DNA from: Flavobacterium sp. LHD-85
Lineage (GTDB): Bacteria > Bacteroidota > Bacteroidia > Flavobacteriales > Flavobacteriaceae
DNA length: 64,000 bases
Direction of reading: 5' to 3'
Assembly: GCF_030929595.1 (NCBI RefSeq)
Contig: NZ_JAVFVR010000001.1
Coordinates: 992,001 to 1,056,000 of the forward strand
Positions 55,648 to 64,000 of this stretch are shown here, piece after piece; the stretch's first letter is position 1; every line of letters starts with the position of its first letter. A model generated the notes under the pieces. That model had not been told where the DNA came from. It searched no databases and was given only the letters and a program-made list of their open reading frames with translations. The position numbers and the translations under genes were made by a program.

Positions 55648-58600
55648 ATGAAGACAAAACTACTCTTATTGCTATTATTGGCAAGTTTTTCTAATTACGC
55701 GCAAACCAATTTAGTCAAGAATGGCGGGCTTGAAGCTTGGGGAGGAACCTTTTCCCCTACCAACTGGACTGTCACTAATTCTGTGTATCAAAATTACGAA
55801 TTTGCGCACAAATCGTACAATGCAAAATTAGCCTATACCACTTTATCACCTAAACTAACGACCCTAGTACCAATGAAACCGGGCGTTACTTATACTGTAA
55901 AGTTTAAATACAAATATGTTTCTGCCAATTATAGCGGACAGCATCCTATTGCATTAAACATATCACAAAATGGGAGCGCAAGCACTATTTCTACAAGTGC
56001 TTTTGCAACAAACAATTTATGGACTGAAAAAGTAACTGAATTTACTGCAGATTCTGACTTATCATACAATTTATCTATTTCTACTTTTAGTTTTGATGGA
56101 CAACCTTTTGAGGTTTTAATTGATGCTGTTCAGGTCTATGTTAAGGGTACAGAACAATATACTTCTATTCCTAGTGTTAATTTTGAAAACAAATTAATTG
56201 AGCTTGGTTATGATTTTGCTCCAACCGATGGCAGAGTGCCAACTATTAACATTACTGAATTACTTTCTTTAGATCTTTCAAATACTGCTATAGTCGACTT
56301 AACGGGTATTCAAGATTTTGTCTCTTTAGTTTCTCTAAACTGTCACCAGGCCAAATTAACCGATTTAGATATTCGTAAAAATACTAAACTGCTTAGATTA
56401 GATTGTCACGGCAATAGTTTAAAAACTTTAGATGTTAGTCAAAATACTGCCTTAACTCTTTTAGACTGTGGTAATAATTCATTAACAAGTCTTGATCTTA
56501 GCTCAAATATAGCTCTTGAGTATTTACAATGTGACAACAATGGCGGACAGAGTAATAAATTCTCAGCACTAGATCTTTCTAAAAATATCAACCTAAAAGA
56601 ATTAAATGTTAGAGGCATTGGTTTACCAGATCTAGATATTAAAAAAAATACTGCACTAAAAAAACTAAACATTAGTGGAAATAATCTGACGTCTATAGAC
56701 CTATCATTGAATACGGCACTGGAAACTTTACTTGCTGAAGGCAGTAAATTAACGGTTTTAGATGTAAGCAAAAACAAACAGTTAAAAGATTTAGATTGCG
56801 ATTCTAACCAATTAACTTCGTTAGATGTTAGCAATAATAACGCTTTGCTTTTTTTAAGCTGCTCTAATAATAAGTTAAGCAGTCTAAATTTGAAAAACGG
56901 AAATAATGCAAATTTTTCAAAAACCCGAGGCGTCTATTTTCAGGAATTTGATGGTAATTATGGTCTAGATTACTATGCTTCTCTAAAATACAATCCAAGC
57001 CTAACTTGCATTCAAGTAGACGACGTTACTTTTGCACAAACAAATTTGTCTGACATAAAAGATAATGGAACTTATTTTACATCACTAGATTGCAGTCTTT
57101 CTACTATAATTCTAGATCCAAAATTTGAAGATAAATTAATTGCTCTACAGATTGATAAAGACGGAAAAAATGGTGCGGTCTTAACTTCGAGTATTAGTAC
57201 AGTTACTTCGCTAAATGTCTCGAATAGTTCAATTTCAGATTTAACGGGTATAGAAGGCTTTACTTCTTTATTAAATTTAAATGCCTCTGGAAATACTCTG
57301 AAAAAAATAGATATTTCTAAAAACACAGCTTTAACGACCTTAAATACTGCTGGAAATCCTAATTTAACTTGTATCAAGGTTGCCGATCTTGCTGCTGTGG
57401 CAAATTGGAATGTCACAAAAGATGCTATAACAAACTTTAGTCTTGACTGTAATGTTTATACACTTATTCCTGATTCTAACTTTGAAGATTATCTTATTTC
57501 TCTAAGTCTTGACAGAGATGGAAAAAATGGGAAAGTGATCACAGAAAATATTGAAAATCTTACTCTATTAGATCTTAGTGGAAGAAATATTTCTGATTTA
57601 ACAGGAATTCAAGATTTTAAATCCCTAACATTCTTACGTGCAGATCGCAATAAACTGACCAAAATTAATGTATCTAATAATACTGCTTTAACATCATTAA
57701 ATGTAAGCTCTAATAGTTTAACAGATCTTGATGTCTCCGCAAATACTGCTTTAACAAATTTAGATTTTAGTTGGAATTTGATCTCAAATATCAATGTTAC
57801 AAAAAATACAGAATTAAAGTCATTAACGGTTTACACAAATAAACTTACCAATATAGATCTTTCTCAAAATACAAAGTTGTCTTATTTTGATGTCCAATCA
57901 AATTCTCTTGTTGCCTTAGATGTTTCTAAAAATACAGAATTGACATCATTAATTTGCATTAGCAACCAGATTAGAACATTGGATCTTTCTAAAAACACCA
58001 AATTATTTCAAGCTGTATTAGGCCAAAATAAATTAGTAAATCTGAATCTTAAAAACGGTAACAATACTCTGCTGACAGGATCTTTCTTTATGACAGGAAA
58101 CCCAGATTTAACCTGTATTCAAGTAGATGATGTTGCTTACGCTAATAAAAATTGGGCAGATAAAAAAGATGCTACGGCAGTCTACTCTTCATCTGCATGT
58201 TCAATTGTTGTTCCGTACACTTTAATTCCAGATTCAAGTTTTGAAGACAAATTAATTGCACTTCAAATCGACAAAGATGGTAAGAATGGAAAAGTGGAAA
58301 CAATGAATATTGCCTTGTTAACTACATTAAATGTCTCTAGTAGCAATATTAAAGATTTAACTGGAATTGCAGACTTTGTTTCATTGACTTCATTAGAATG
58401 CAACGATAATCAATTGAAAACACTTAATGTTTCAAAAAATACTAATTTGACAAAATTAAATGCAAGCAAAAATCAATTGACAACTTTGGATGTATCTACC
58501 AATGTCTTGTTAAATGATTTAAACATTAGCAACAATGCATTTACAAGTGTAAACTTTTTCTACAACCCTCGTTTAAGTCGTTTAAATTGCAGCAATAACG

Positions 58601-61206
58601 CCCTAACATCATTAAGTGTTTCTGACAAAACAAATCTTACTGCTTTAAGTGCTAGTTTTAATAAAATTAGAAACTTAGATGTTTCTAAAAATACAAAGCT
58701 AAAGGAATTAGATTGTGCTTCTAATGACATGTATAATCTAAACTTACAGAATGGAAACAACGTAAATATGCAAGGTATGATTTACGGAAATTTCTCAGAA
58801 AACCCTAATCTACTTTGTATTCAAGTTGATGATGCGGCATTTTCTAACGAAAAATGGATTGCTAAAGATGCGATAGCCTCTTACTCAACCGAAGCATGCG
58901 GAAATCATACTGGTTATACAACAATTCCTGATACTAAATTTGAAGATAAATTAATCGCTCTTAAAATTGACAAAGACGGAAAAAACGGAAAAGTTGCTAC
59001 GATGAGTATTGCTGCTGTGATAGATTTGAATATTTCAAATAGTGAAATTACAGATCTAACTGGTATTACAGATTTTACTTCATTAAATTCATTAGACTTT
59101 AGCAACAATGCATTGACAAAAATCGATTTGTCAAAAAATCTTGCTCTAACAAATTTAAATGCCACTAAAAATCAGTTAGGTGTTCTTGATGTTTCTAAAA
59201 ACACAAAACTGGCTACATTAAGCGCAAGTTTCAATAAAATTGAAACTCTAGATGTATCTAAAAATACGCTTCTGAAAGAATTAGATTGTGCAGGAAACAA
59301 TATGTATAATTTGAATTTAAAGAATGGCAATAACGTAAACATGCAAAGAATGATTTTTGGAAATTTTACTGAAAATCCTAATTTGCTTTGTATTCAAGTT
59401 GATGACGCAGCATTTTCTAATCAAAACTGGATAGCTAAAGATGCAACTGCAACTTATTCTTCTCAAGCTTGCCCTGTGAACCTGAGATACACATTAATTC
59501 CAGATCCAAATTTTGAAAAATTATTAATTGCCAGCAAAATTGATACTGATGGTGAAAATGGAAAAGTTCTAACCTCAAATATTTCAAAAATAACATATTT
59601 GAATCTTAACGATGCTACAATAAAAGTGTCTGATTTAACAGGTATACAAGATTTTACATCTTTATCAACTTTATATTGCTATTCTGCTTCATTAACATCT
59701 TTAGATTTATCTAAAAACGTAAACTTGACAATGGTTGACTTTTCAACTAATAAATTAACGTCTGTAGATTTATCTGCTAACACCAATTTAACAACCATAG
59801 TAGCATACAATAATCAATTAACAAGTTTAGACGTTTCTAAAAACACTGCTTTAAAATCTTTAAGTGTTTACAAAAACAAATTAACCAGCTTAAATATTTC
59901 TAAAAACACAGCATTAACAAGTTTAGACGCTTCTAGCAATCAAATAAGCAACTTAGATATTAGTGCAAATACAAATCTAACAAAAATAGATGTCTATAAT
60001 AATCAGCTAACTTCTTTAGATTTTTCTAAGAATCTGCTTTTAAAAGAAGTAAGAATTAGCGGTAATAAGTTCGAGAGCATAAATGTATCTAATCTTAACG
60101 CTCTAGTATCATTTGCAGCAAGTGAAAATCTACTAACTGCAATTGATCTTTCTCGAAATACCGGATTACTTTCTCTTGATGTTTCTATTAACAAATTAAG
60201 CGCGATTGATGTTTCGTCTAATACTGCTCTTACCGCTCTAAGTGTTTCGAATAATCAATTAAAAACTTTAGATATCACAAAAAACAAAGCTTTGGTTGGT
60301 CTTTATGCAAATAATAACCAACTAACAAGTTTGGATATGAGAAATGGAAAAAACACATTGATCCAAAATTACAATTTATCACTTGGCACTAATCCACAAT
60401 TATATTGCATTCTTGTTGACGATGTTACTTATTCAAATGCCAATTGGTCTTCTAGAAAAGATGCAATTGCCAAATACAACACAGAATGTACTGGCGAATT
60501 AATTTTGGCTTCAAACAACTTTACTGTAGAAACTAAAGGGGAATCTTGTTTAGGTGAAAATAATGGCGAGATCAGCATTGTTGGAAAAGCTTCGTTTGCT
60601 TACAATGCGATGATAAACGACAAATCGTACGCGTTTACAAACAATGCTTTAAAAGTTACGGCATTAACTCCAGGAGTTTACAAAATCAAGATTACTATTC
60701 CTGAGACCATTTTTGAGCAAACTTTTAATGTAACCATTCAGAAAGGAGCAACTATTACAGGAAAATCTGAGGTAAGTGCTAAAAATGTAAATGTTGAAAT
60801 TACGGAAGGAACCGCTCCTTTTACAGTATTTGTTGATGGTGCAGAGCAATTCCAGACAACAGACAGCAATTTTACAGTTTCTCTTGATAAAGCTGGTTTA
60901 GTTGAAGTGGCAACAGCAAAAGCTTGTGAAGGTGTTTTTGCTAAAAAAGTTACTTCTTATGAATTAGGAACAATACTTTCGGCTTATCCAAATCCTACTT
61001 CTGGCAGTATCGAAATCGAAATTCCTAATGCAAAAACTGAAGTTTTAATTGAATTATACAACTTTGGAGGTCAATTAGTTTCTAAAGGAAATTACAATAC
61101 CGAAAGTGGTAGAGCAATTTTAAATCTTGAAAATTTACCATCAGGAATTTATGCTGCTAAAATTTATTTGGAAACTCCTGAGTACATTAAAATCATAAAA
61201 AAATAA
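55648..61206 (+). CDS. Giant leucine-rich-repeat surface protein with T9SS tail
   Basis: 1852 residues. A signal peptide (to YAQ) is followed by a carbohydrate-binding-like beta domain (about 19-168) and six LRR modules. They start near residues 171, 487, 604, 857, 1090 and 1281. Each begins with a helix of the type P.x.FE.kLI...ID.DG.NGKV, continues with LRRs of pattern L..LDVSKNTxLT, and most end with NP.L.CI.VDD. A domain from about 1617 (NNFTVETKGESCLGENNGE) and a T9SS sorting domain (LSAYPNPTSGS, about 1777) follow. Such LRR proteins usually bind proteins or mediate adhesion; the ligand is unknown. An FN3 lipoprotein gene follows 3 nt downstream. Confidence 0.9.
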   Translation: MKTKLLLLLLLASFSNYAQTNLVKNGGLEAWGGTFSPTNWTVTNSVYQNYEFAHKSYNAKLAYTTLSPKLTTLVPMKPGVTYTVKFKYKYVSANYSGQHPIALNISQNGSASTISTSAFATNNLWTEKVTEFTADSDLSYNLSISTFSFDGQPFEVLIDAVQVYVKGTEQYTSIPSVNFENKLIELGYDFAPTDGRVPTINITELLSLDLSNTAIVDLTGIQDFVSLVSLNCHQAKLTDLDIRKNTKLLRLDCHGNSLKTLDVSQNTALTLLDCGNNSLTSLDLSSNIALEYLQCDNNGGQSNKFSALDLSKNINLKELNVRGIGLPDLDIKKNTALKKLNISGNNLTSIDLSLNTALETLLAEGSKLTVLDVSKNKQLKDLDCDSNQLTSLDVSNNNALLFLSCSNNKLSSLNLKNGNNANFSKTRGVYFQEFDGNYGLDYYASLKYNPSLTCIQVDDVTFAQTNLSDIKDNGTYFTSLDCSLSTIILDPKFEDKLIALQIDKDGKNGAVLTSSISTVTSLNVSNSSISDLTGIEGFTSLLNLNASGNTLKKIDISKNTALTTLNTAGNPNLTCIKVADLAAVANWNVTKDAITNFSLDCNVYTLIPDSNFEDYLISLSLDRDGKNGKVITENIENLTLLDLSGRNISDLTGIQDFKSLTFLRADRNKLTKINVSNNTALTSLNVSSNSLTDLDVSANTALTNLDFSWNLISNINVTKNTELKSLTVYTNKLTNIDLSQNTKLSYFDVQSNSLVALDVSKNTELTSLICISNQIRTLDLSKNTKLFQAVLGQNKLVNLNLKNGNNTLLTGSFFMTGNPDLTCIQVDDVAYANKNWADKKDATAVYSSSACSIVVPYTLIPDSSFEDKLIALQIDKDGKNGKVETMNIALLTTLNVSSSNIKDLTGIADFVSLTSLECNDNQLKTLNVSKNTNLTKLNASKNQLTTLDVSTNVLLNDLNISNNAFTSVNFFYNPRLSRLNCSNNALTSLSVSDKTNLTALSASFNKIRNLDVSKNTKLKELDCASNDMYNLNLQNGNNVNMQGMIYGNFSENPNLLCIQVDDAAFSNEKWIAKDAIASYSTEACGNHTGYTTIPDTKFEDKLIALKIDKDGKNGKVATMSIAAVIDLNISNSEITDLTGITDFTSLNSLDFSNNALTKIDLSKNLALTNLNATKNQLGVLDVSKNTKLATLSASFNKIETLDVSKNTLLKELDCAGNNMYNLNLKNGNNVNMQRMIFGNFTENPNLLCIQVDDAAFSNQNWIAKDATATYSSQACPVNLRYTLIPDPNFEKLLIASKIDTDGENGKVLTSNISKITYLNLNDATIKVSDLTGIQDFTSLSTLYCYSASLTSLDLSKNVNLTMVDFSTNKLTSVDLSANTNLTTIVAYNNQLTSLDVSKNTALKSLSVYKNKLTSLNISKNTALTSLDASSNQISNLDISANTNLTKIDVYNNQLTSLDFSKNLLLKEVRISGNKFESINVSNLNALVSFAASENLLTAIDLSRNTGLLSLDVSINKLSAIDVSSNTALTALSVSNNQLKTLDITKNKALVGLYANNNQLTSLDMRNGKNTLIQNYNLSLGTNPQLYCILVDDVTYSNANWSSRKDAIAKYNTECTGELILASNNFTVETKGESCLGENNGEISIVGKASFAYNAMINDKSYAFTNNALKVTALTPGVYKIKITIPETIFEQTFNVTIQKGATITGKSEVSAKNVNVEITEGTAPFTVFVDGAEQFQTTDSNFTVSLDKAGLVEVATAKACEGVFAKKVTSYELGTILSAYPNPTSGSIEIEIPNAKTEVLIELYNFGGQLVSKGNYNTESGRAILNLENLPSGIYAAKIYLETPEYIKIIKK
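56158..60490 (+). repeat. Six-module intragenic repeat of the LRR gene
   Basis: Modules start near 56158, 57108, 57457, 58216, 58915 and 59488. Parts of modules 4 and 5 are nearly identical in DNA: compare 58680-58830 with 59240-59400, both encoding NNVNMQ then NPNLLCIQVDDAAFSN. These are substrates for recombination that would add or remove whole modules. Confidence 0.85.
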
Positions 61207-61209
61207 AAA

Positions 61210-61911
61210 ATGAAGAATTCTATATACCTCTCAATAATCTGTTTAATATTTGCAGCCTGTGGAAGCGGAGGTGGAGATGATCCCGTTACTCCCCCAGCAA
61301 CAAACACAGCTCCTACCGCACCTGTATTGAGCATACCTGCAGACAATAAATTATGTTTAGACAATAATGTTTCTTTTCAGTGGAATGCTTCAACTGATGA
61401 ACAAAAAGATGCTATTGTTTATCAGATTCAAATTGCAAAAGACAATGCATTTGCTCAAATCGTGAATACTCTTGATAATTCATCTCTTTCTACAAGTGCT
61501 TTAGCATTAGAAAAAAACACGGCTTATTATTGGAGAGTAAAAGCAACAGATGCCAAAGGATTATCTAGTGCTTATTCTTCAACATTCAAGTTTTATACTG
61601 CTGGTACAGCTGTTGTAAATCATTTGCCATTTGCTCCAGAAATAATATCTCCAGCAATCAATGCGGCCTTGAGCACATCGACTGCAACTTTAACTTGGAA
61701 TGCTTCTGATGTTGATCTATCCGATGTTCTTACTTATGATGTTTATTTTGGAACTGCAAATCCGCCAACAGCAAAAGTAAGCGAGAATGCAAGTTCAAAA
61801 TCATTTGAAGTTGCGCTTCAGCCCACTACACTGTATTACTGGAAAGTAGTTGTCAAAGACAATAAAGGTGGTGAAACCGTAGGCCAAGTTTGGAAATTTA
61901 AAACCAACTAA
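61210..61911 (+). CDS. FN3-domain lipoprotein
   Basis: A 233-residue lipoprotein (FAAC lipobox at about 17) with a Gly/Asp/Pro-rich linker and two fibronectin-III-like domains (about 37-132 and 135-233). Each has the pattern VSFQWNAS/ATLTWNAS ... AYYWRVKATD/LYYWKVVVKD. It starts 3 nt after the LRR gene, so the two are translated from one mRNA. It may serve as a surface partner or anchor of the LRR protein (inference). Confidence 0.85.
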   Translation: MKNSIYLSIICLIFAACGSGGGDDPVTPPATNTAPTAPVLSIPADNKLCLDNNVSFQWNASTDEQKDAIVYQIQIAKDNAFAQIVNTLDNSSLSTSALALEKNTAYYWRVKATDAKGLSSAYSSTFKFYTAGTAVVNHLPFAPEIISPAINAALSTSTATLTWNASDVDLSDVLTYDVYFGTANPPTAKVSENASSKSFEVALQPTTLYYWKVVVKDNKGGETVGQVWKFKTN

Positions 61912-61940
61912 GCTTAAAAATTACAATTAGTTAAATCAAG

Positions 61941-61977
61941 AATCCCATTTTCAATAAAATGAAAATGGGATTTTTTT
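61941..61977. terminator. Bidirectional terminator, FN3 lipoprotein / MBL-fold gene
   Basis: AATCCCATTTTCA / TGAAAATGGGATT with a six-base loop and a T run between convergent genes. Confidence 0.9.
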
Positions 61978-61997
61978 ATGTTTAATATTTGTTTCTT

Positions 61998-62855
61998 CTA
62001 AAGTATTTCGTCGCAAGTAAAAACCTCTTTCAATCGAACACCTTTTTCGGTATGTTCCACTGTTATAATTTGATTATGCGCATCGTGTTCCAAAAATAAA
62101 TAATGATTTTGGTCTGCTGCCAAATTCAAGAATTTAGATTTCTCAGGCATTGTTAACAAAGGCCTTGTGTCATAACCCATCACATACGGAAGCGGAATAT
62201 GTCCCGCTGTTGCCAATAAATCGGCGCAAAAAACAATCGTTTTATCTTGGTATTTTATATACGGAATCATCTGTTTTTCGGTATGCCCATCAACATAGTA
62301 AATTTCAAAACCAAGTTCTTTTGCAAAGCCAAAATCAGATTCAGGTCTGTCAATAAAACTTAATTGACCGCTTTCCTGCATTGGCAAAATATTTTCAGAC
62401 AAAAAAGAAGCTTTTTCGCGTGCATTGGGTTTTGTTGCCCATTCCCAATGATTTTCGTTTGTCCAGAATTTAGCGTTCTTAAAAGCTGGTTCGTAACCTG
62501 TTTTATCAGCATTCCATTGCACACTTCCTCCACAATGATCAAAATGAAGATGCGTCATAAAAACGTCTGTAATATCATCTCTATTAAAACCATATTTTGC
62601 TAAAGACTTATCTAAAGAATGAGAACCCCAAAGCGAGTAATATCCAAAAAACTTTTCTGATTGCTTATCGCCCATTCCTGTGTCAATTAAAATAAGACGA
62701 TTACCATCTTCGATCAATAAACAGCGTGCAGCAATATCAATTAGATTATTGGCATCGGCAGGATTGGTTTTATTCCAAATGGTTTTAGGAACAACGCCAA
62801 ACATAGCGCCTCCATCTAACTTAAAATTTCCAGATTCTATTGGGTAAAGTTTCAT
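61998..62855 (-). CDS. Metallo-beta-lactamase-fold hydrolase
   Basis: A 285-residue cytoplasmic protein with no signal peptide. The zinc-binding motif is FMTHLHFDHCGG, and further ligands are expected in YYVDGHTEKQM, VFCADLL and LFLEHDAH. The layout resembles the lactonase/quorum-quenching-type subgroup of the fold, but the substrate cannot be assigned. The gene is single, with a -7 element TAGCTTTG 22 nt before its ATG. Confidence 0.82.
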   Translation of the reverse strand: MKLYPIESGNFKLDGGAMFGVVPKTIWNKTNPADANNLIDIAARCLLIEDGNRLILIDTGMGDKQSEKFFGYYSLWGSHSLDKSLAKYGFNRDDITDVFMTHLHFDHCGGSVQWNADKTGYEPAFKNAKFWTNENHWEWATKPNAREKASFLSENILPMQESGQLSFIDRPESDFGFAKELGFEIYYVDGHTEKQMIPYIKYQDKTIVFCADLLATAGHIPLPYVMGYDTRPLLTMPEKSKFLNLAADQNHYLFLEHDAHNQIITVEHTEKGVRLKEVFTCDEIL

Positions 62856-62876
62856 GAGAGTGATTTTCTAAAACAA

Positions 62877-62884
62877 CAAAGCTA
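62877..62884 (-). promoter_or_regulatory. Promoter of the MBL-fold gene, -7 element
   Basis: On the minus strand TAGCTTTG fits TAnnTTTG. The expected transcript start is about 15 nt before the ATG. Confidence 0.5.
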
Positions 62885-62928
62885 GAAAATTCAAACTCCT
62901 TTTGCTAAATTTTAAAGCCAAAAAACTT

Positions 62929-63849
62929 TTATTCTAATGTAACCGAAGTGCTTCCCATTATTTCCTGCTTATCAAAGTAATTCACAAAATAAGTTCCTTT
63001 TTTAAACTGGTCAGCATTTAAAATTCCGTAAGCATTTACCGATTTACCTTGAAAATCGGTGCTTACTATAAAACTATAAACAAGCGCTTTATCATTACCA
63101 AATTCAATTAACTTATTATCGCCTAGAACGGTGTTTTTCTGATCTAAAACCTGAACATAAAAAACTTTTCTTCCTGTCTTTGCAACAGCATTTCCGTTAA
63201 CGGTAAAACTAATTTTAAGTTTCTTAGTATTCTTCGCCTTGGTCGTTTCCAATTCAGCTCCAGAATTTTTTTCACGAAGTGCAATGGCTTTAAAATTGCT
63301 TAAATACAATTTTGAAGCATCTTTTAAAGTCGATTCTAACTTTTTTTGTTTAGAGACCAAAGTGTCATTTTCTACTTTTTGATTGTACATGACAACATTC
63401 TGGCTTTCTATTTCTGTCAATAAATTTTTATTCTGAGATTTCAGCTTTTTAATTTCCTGAACCCTATTTTCCAATGATGCATTTAAATCTGAAAGCTGAT
63501 TTCGATAAACTCTAATCTGTTCCGCCGATGGATTATTAGAAGCTTTAATAATAGCTGCTAAATTTTCAACATTTTTACGCTCTAACTCTAATTCTTTAGA
63601 CAAAGCTGTTTTTTCTAAAATAGCCTGATCATATGCTTTTTTTAATGCATTTAAAGAATCTAAAATATTCTTTTGCTCACTTGTTTCTTTACTTTCAAAT
63701 GAGATTATATTGGCAATACTTTCCTCTTTAGCTTCACTATTATTCTTATCAGGTTCACTGCTAAAAACCAAGACTACAGCACCTACTCCTAAAACAAAAA
63801 TTATAGCAAACAAGGGTTTAAACCACTTTATTTCATTTTGTTTTTTCAT
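62929..63849 (-). CDS. Membrane-anchored coiled-coil protein
   Basis: A 306-residue protein with a short cytoplasmic N-terminus, one membrane helix (LFAIIFVLGVGAVVLVFSS, about 12-31), a long heptad-rich coiled coil (about 50-185) and a C-terminal beta domain (KISFTVNGNAVAKTGRKVFY ... NYFDKQEIMGSTSVTLE). Relatives are sometimes labelled chromosome-partitioning proteins, which nothing here supports. Function unknown; a structural envelope role is plausible. An AGGAG sequence lies 6 nt before the ATG, unusual in a phylum that rarely uses Shine-Dalgarno sites. Confidence 0.75.
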   Translation of the reverse strand: MKKQNEIKWFKPLFAIIFVLGVGAVVLVFSSEPDKNNSEAKEESIANIISFESKETSEQKNILDSLNALKKAYDQAILEKTALSKELELERKNVENLAAIIKASNNPSAEQIRVYRNQLSDLNASLENRVQEIKKLKSQNKNLLTEIESQNVVMYNQKVENDTLVSKQKKLESTLKDASKLYLSNFKAIALREKNSGAELETTKAKNTKKLKISFTVNGNAVAKTGRKVFYVQVLDQKNTVLGDNKLIEFGNDKALVYSFIVSTDFQGKSVNAYGILNADQFKKGTYFVNYFDKQEIMGSTSVTLE

Positions 63850-63868
63850 AATTACTCCTAATTTTCTG

Positions 63869-63876
63869 CAAAAATA
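63869..63876 (-). promoter_or_regulatory. Promoter of the coiled-coil gene, -7 element
   Basis: On the minus strand TATTTTTG fits TAnnTTTG, 19 nt before the ATG at 63849. On the plus strand, cgatatttgc at about 63928 may start a divergent transcript whose gene lies beyond the window; positions 63850-64000 hold no gene. Confidence 0.5.
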
Positions 63877-64000
63877 TTGAATAAAAAATGGTTATAATCA
63901 GTAGAAATACTTGTTTTTTAACATTTAGGAGCGATATTTGCAGCTTAATTCTAAAAAGGAGTTCCTTTTGAAATTTTAGAACTATTTCAAAGTCGATTTT

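Noticed and set aside
56158..60490. Regularly spaced repeats considered as a CRISPR-like array
   Set aside because: The repeats are inside one long coding frame, are imperfect and of uneven spacing, and encode LRR modules.

Overview
The window is a chromosomal segment of a Flavobacterium-like member of the Bacteroidota. The evidence is AT-rich DNA, almost no Shine-Dalgarno sequences, many matches to the Bacteroidota -7 promoter element TAnnTTTG, SusC/SusD proteins, C-terminal type IX secretion (T9SS) sorting domains of the YPNP type, and a short NuoG. I saw no rRNA, tRNA, CRISPR array, phage or insertion sequence.

Layout. Positions 114-2368 hold aspS and a cold-shock protein. Positions 2611-15918 hold a complete nuoA-N respiratory complex I operon. 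Its promoter is visible just upstream, and a 24-bp inverted repeat lies between nuoA and nuoB. Next come a Bax-inhibitor-1 type membrane protein and a secreted pectate lyase (17330-20188) with operator-like palindromes in front of it. Positions 20259-27259 are housekeeping and metabolic genes: an ALDH7-type aldehyde dehydrogenase, a secreted class II cyclic-nucleotide phosphodiesterase, 3-hydroxyanthranilate dioxygenase, an EEP-family nuclease, an S66 carboxypeptidase, YraN and an ACT-domain protein.

Positions 27648-43307 form a starch/maltodextrin polysaccharide utilization locus. It contains an ECF sigma factor, a FecR anti-sigma factor, a SusC with the N-terminal signalling domain, SusD, a SusE-like protein, a lipoprotein GH13 amylase, a GH97 alpha-glucosidase and a large T9SS-secreted GH13 amylase with starch-binding modules. 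The expected logic is that the secreted amylase cuts starch outside the cell, SusCDE bind and import the oligosaccharides, and GH97 and the anchored GH13 finish the digestion. The SusC-FecR-sigma chain would report substrate to RNA polymerase. The sigma and anti-sigma genes are separated by 787 bp of nested inverted repeats and one highly structured RNA-like element.

Positions 43384-55353 hold a DUF5683 gene broken by one stop codon, an RHS-like lipoprotein, mfd with an overlapping lipoprotein gene, threonine dehydrogenase, a three-gene operon headed by a Panacea (SocA-like) antitoxin-domain protein, an M1 aminopeptidase and a subtilisin-type lipoprotein. Positions 55648-61911 hold a 1852-residue leucine-rich-repeat T9SS protein built of six modules, followed 3 nt later by an FN3 lipoprotein. 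The window ends with a metallo-beta-lactamase-fold hydrolase and a coiled-coil membrane protein.

The strongest candidates for something undescribed are the Panacea-headed three-gene operon (50351-51621), the structured element and repeat cluster between the sigma and anti-sigma genes (28212-28998), and the palindromic repeat that supplies a stop codon at 23730.
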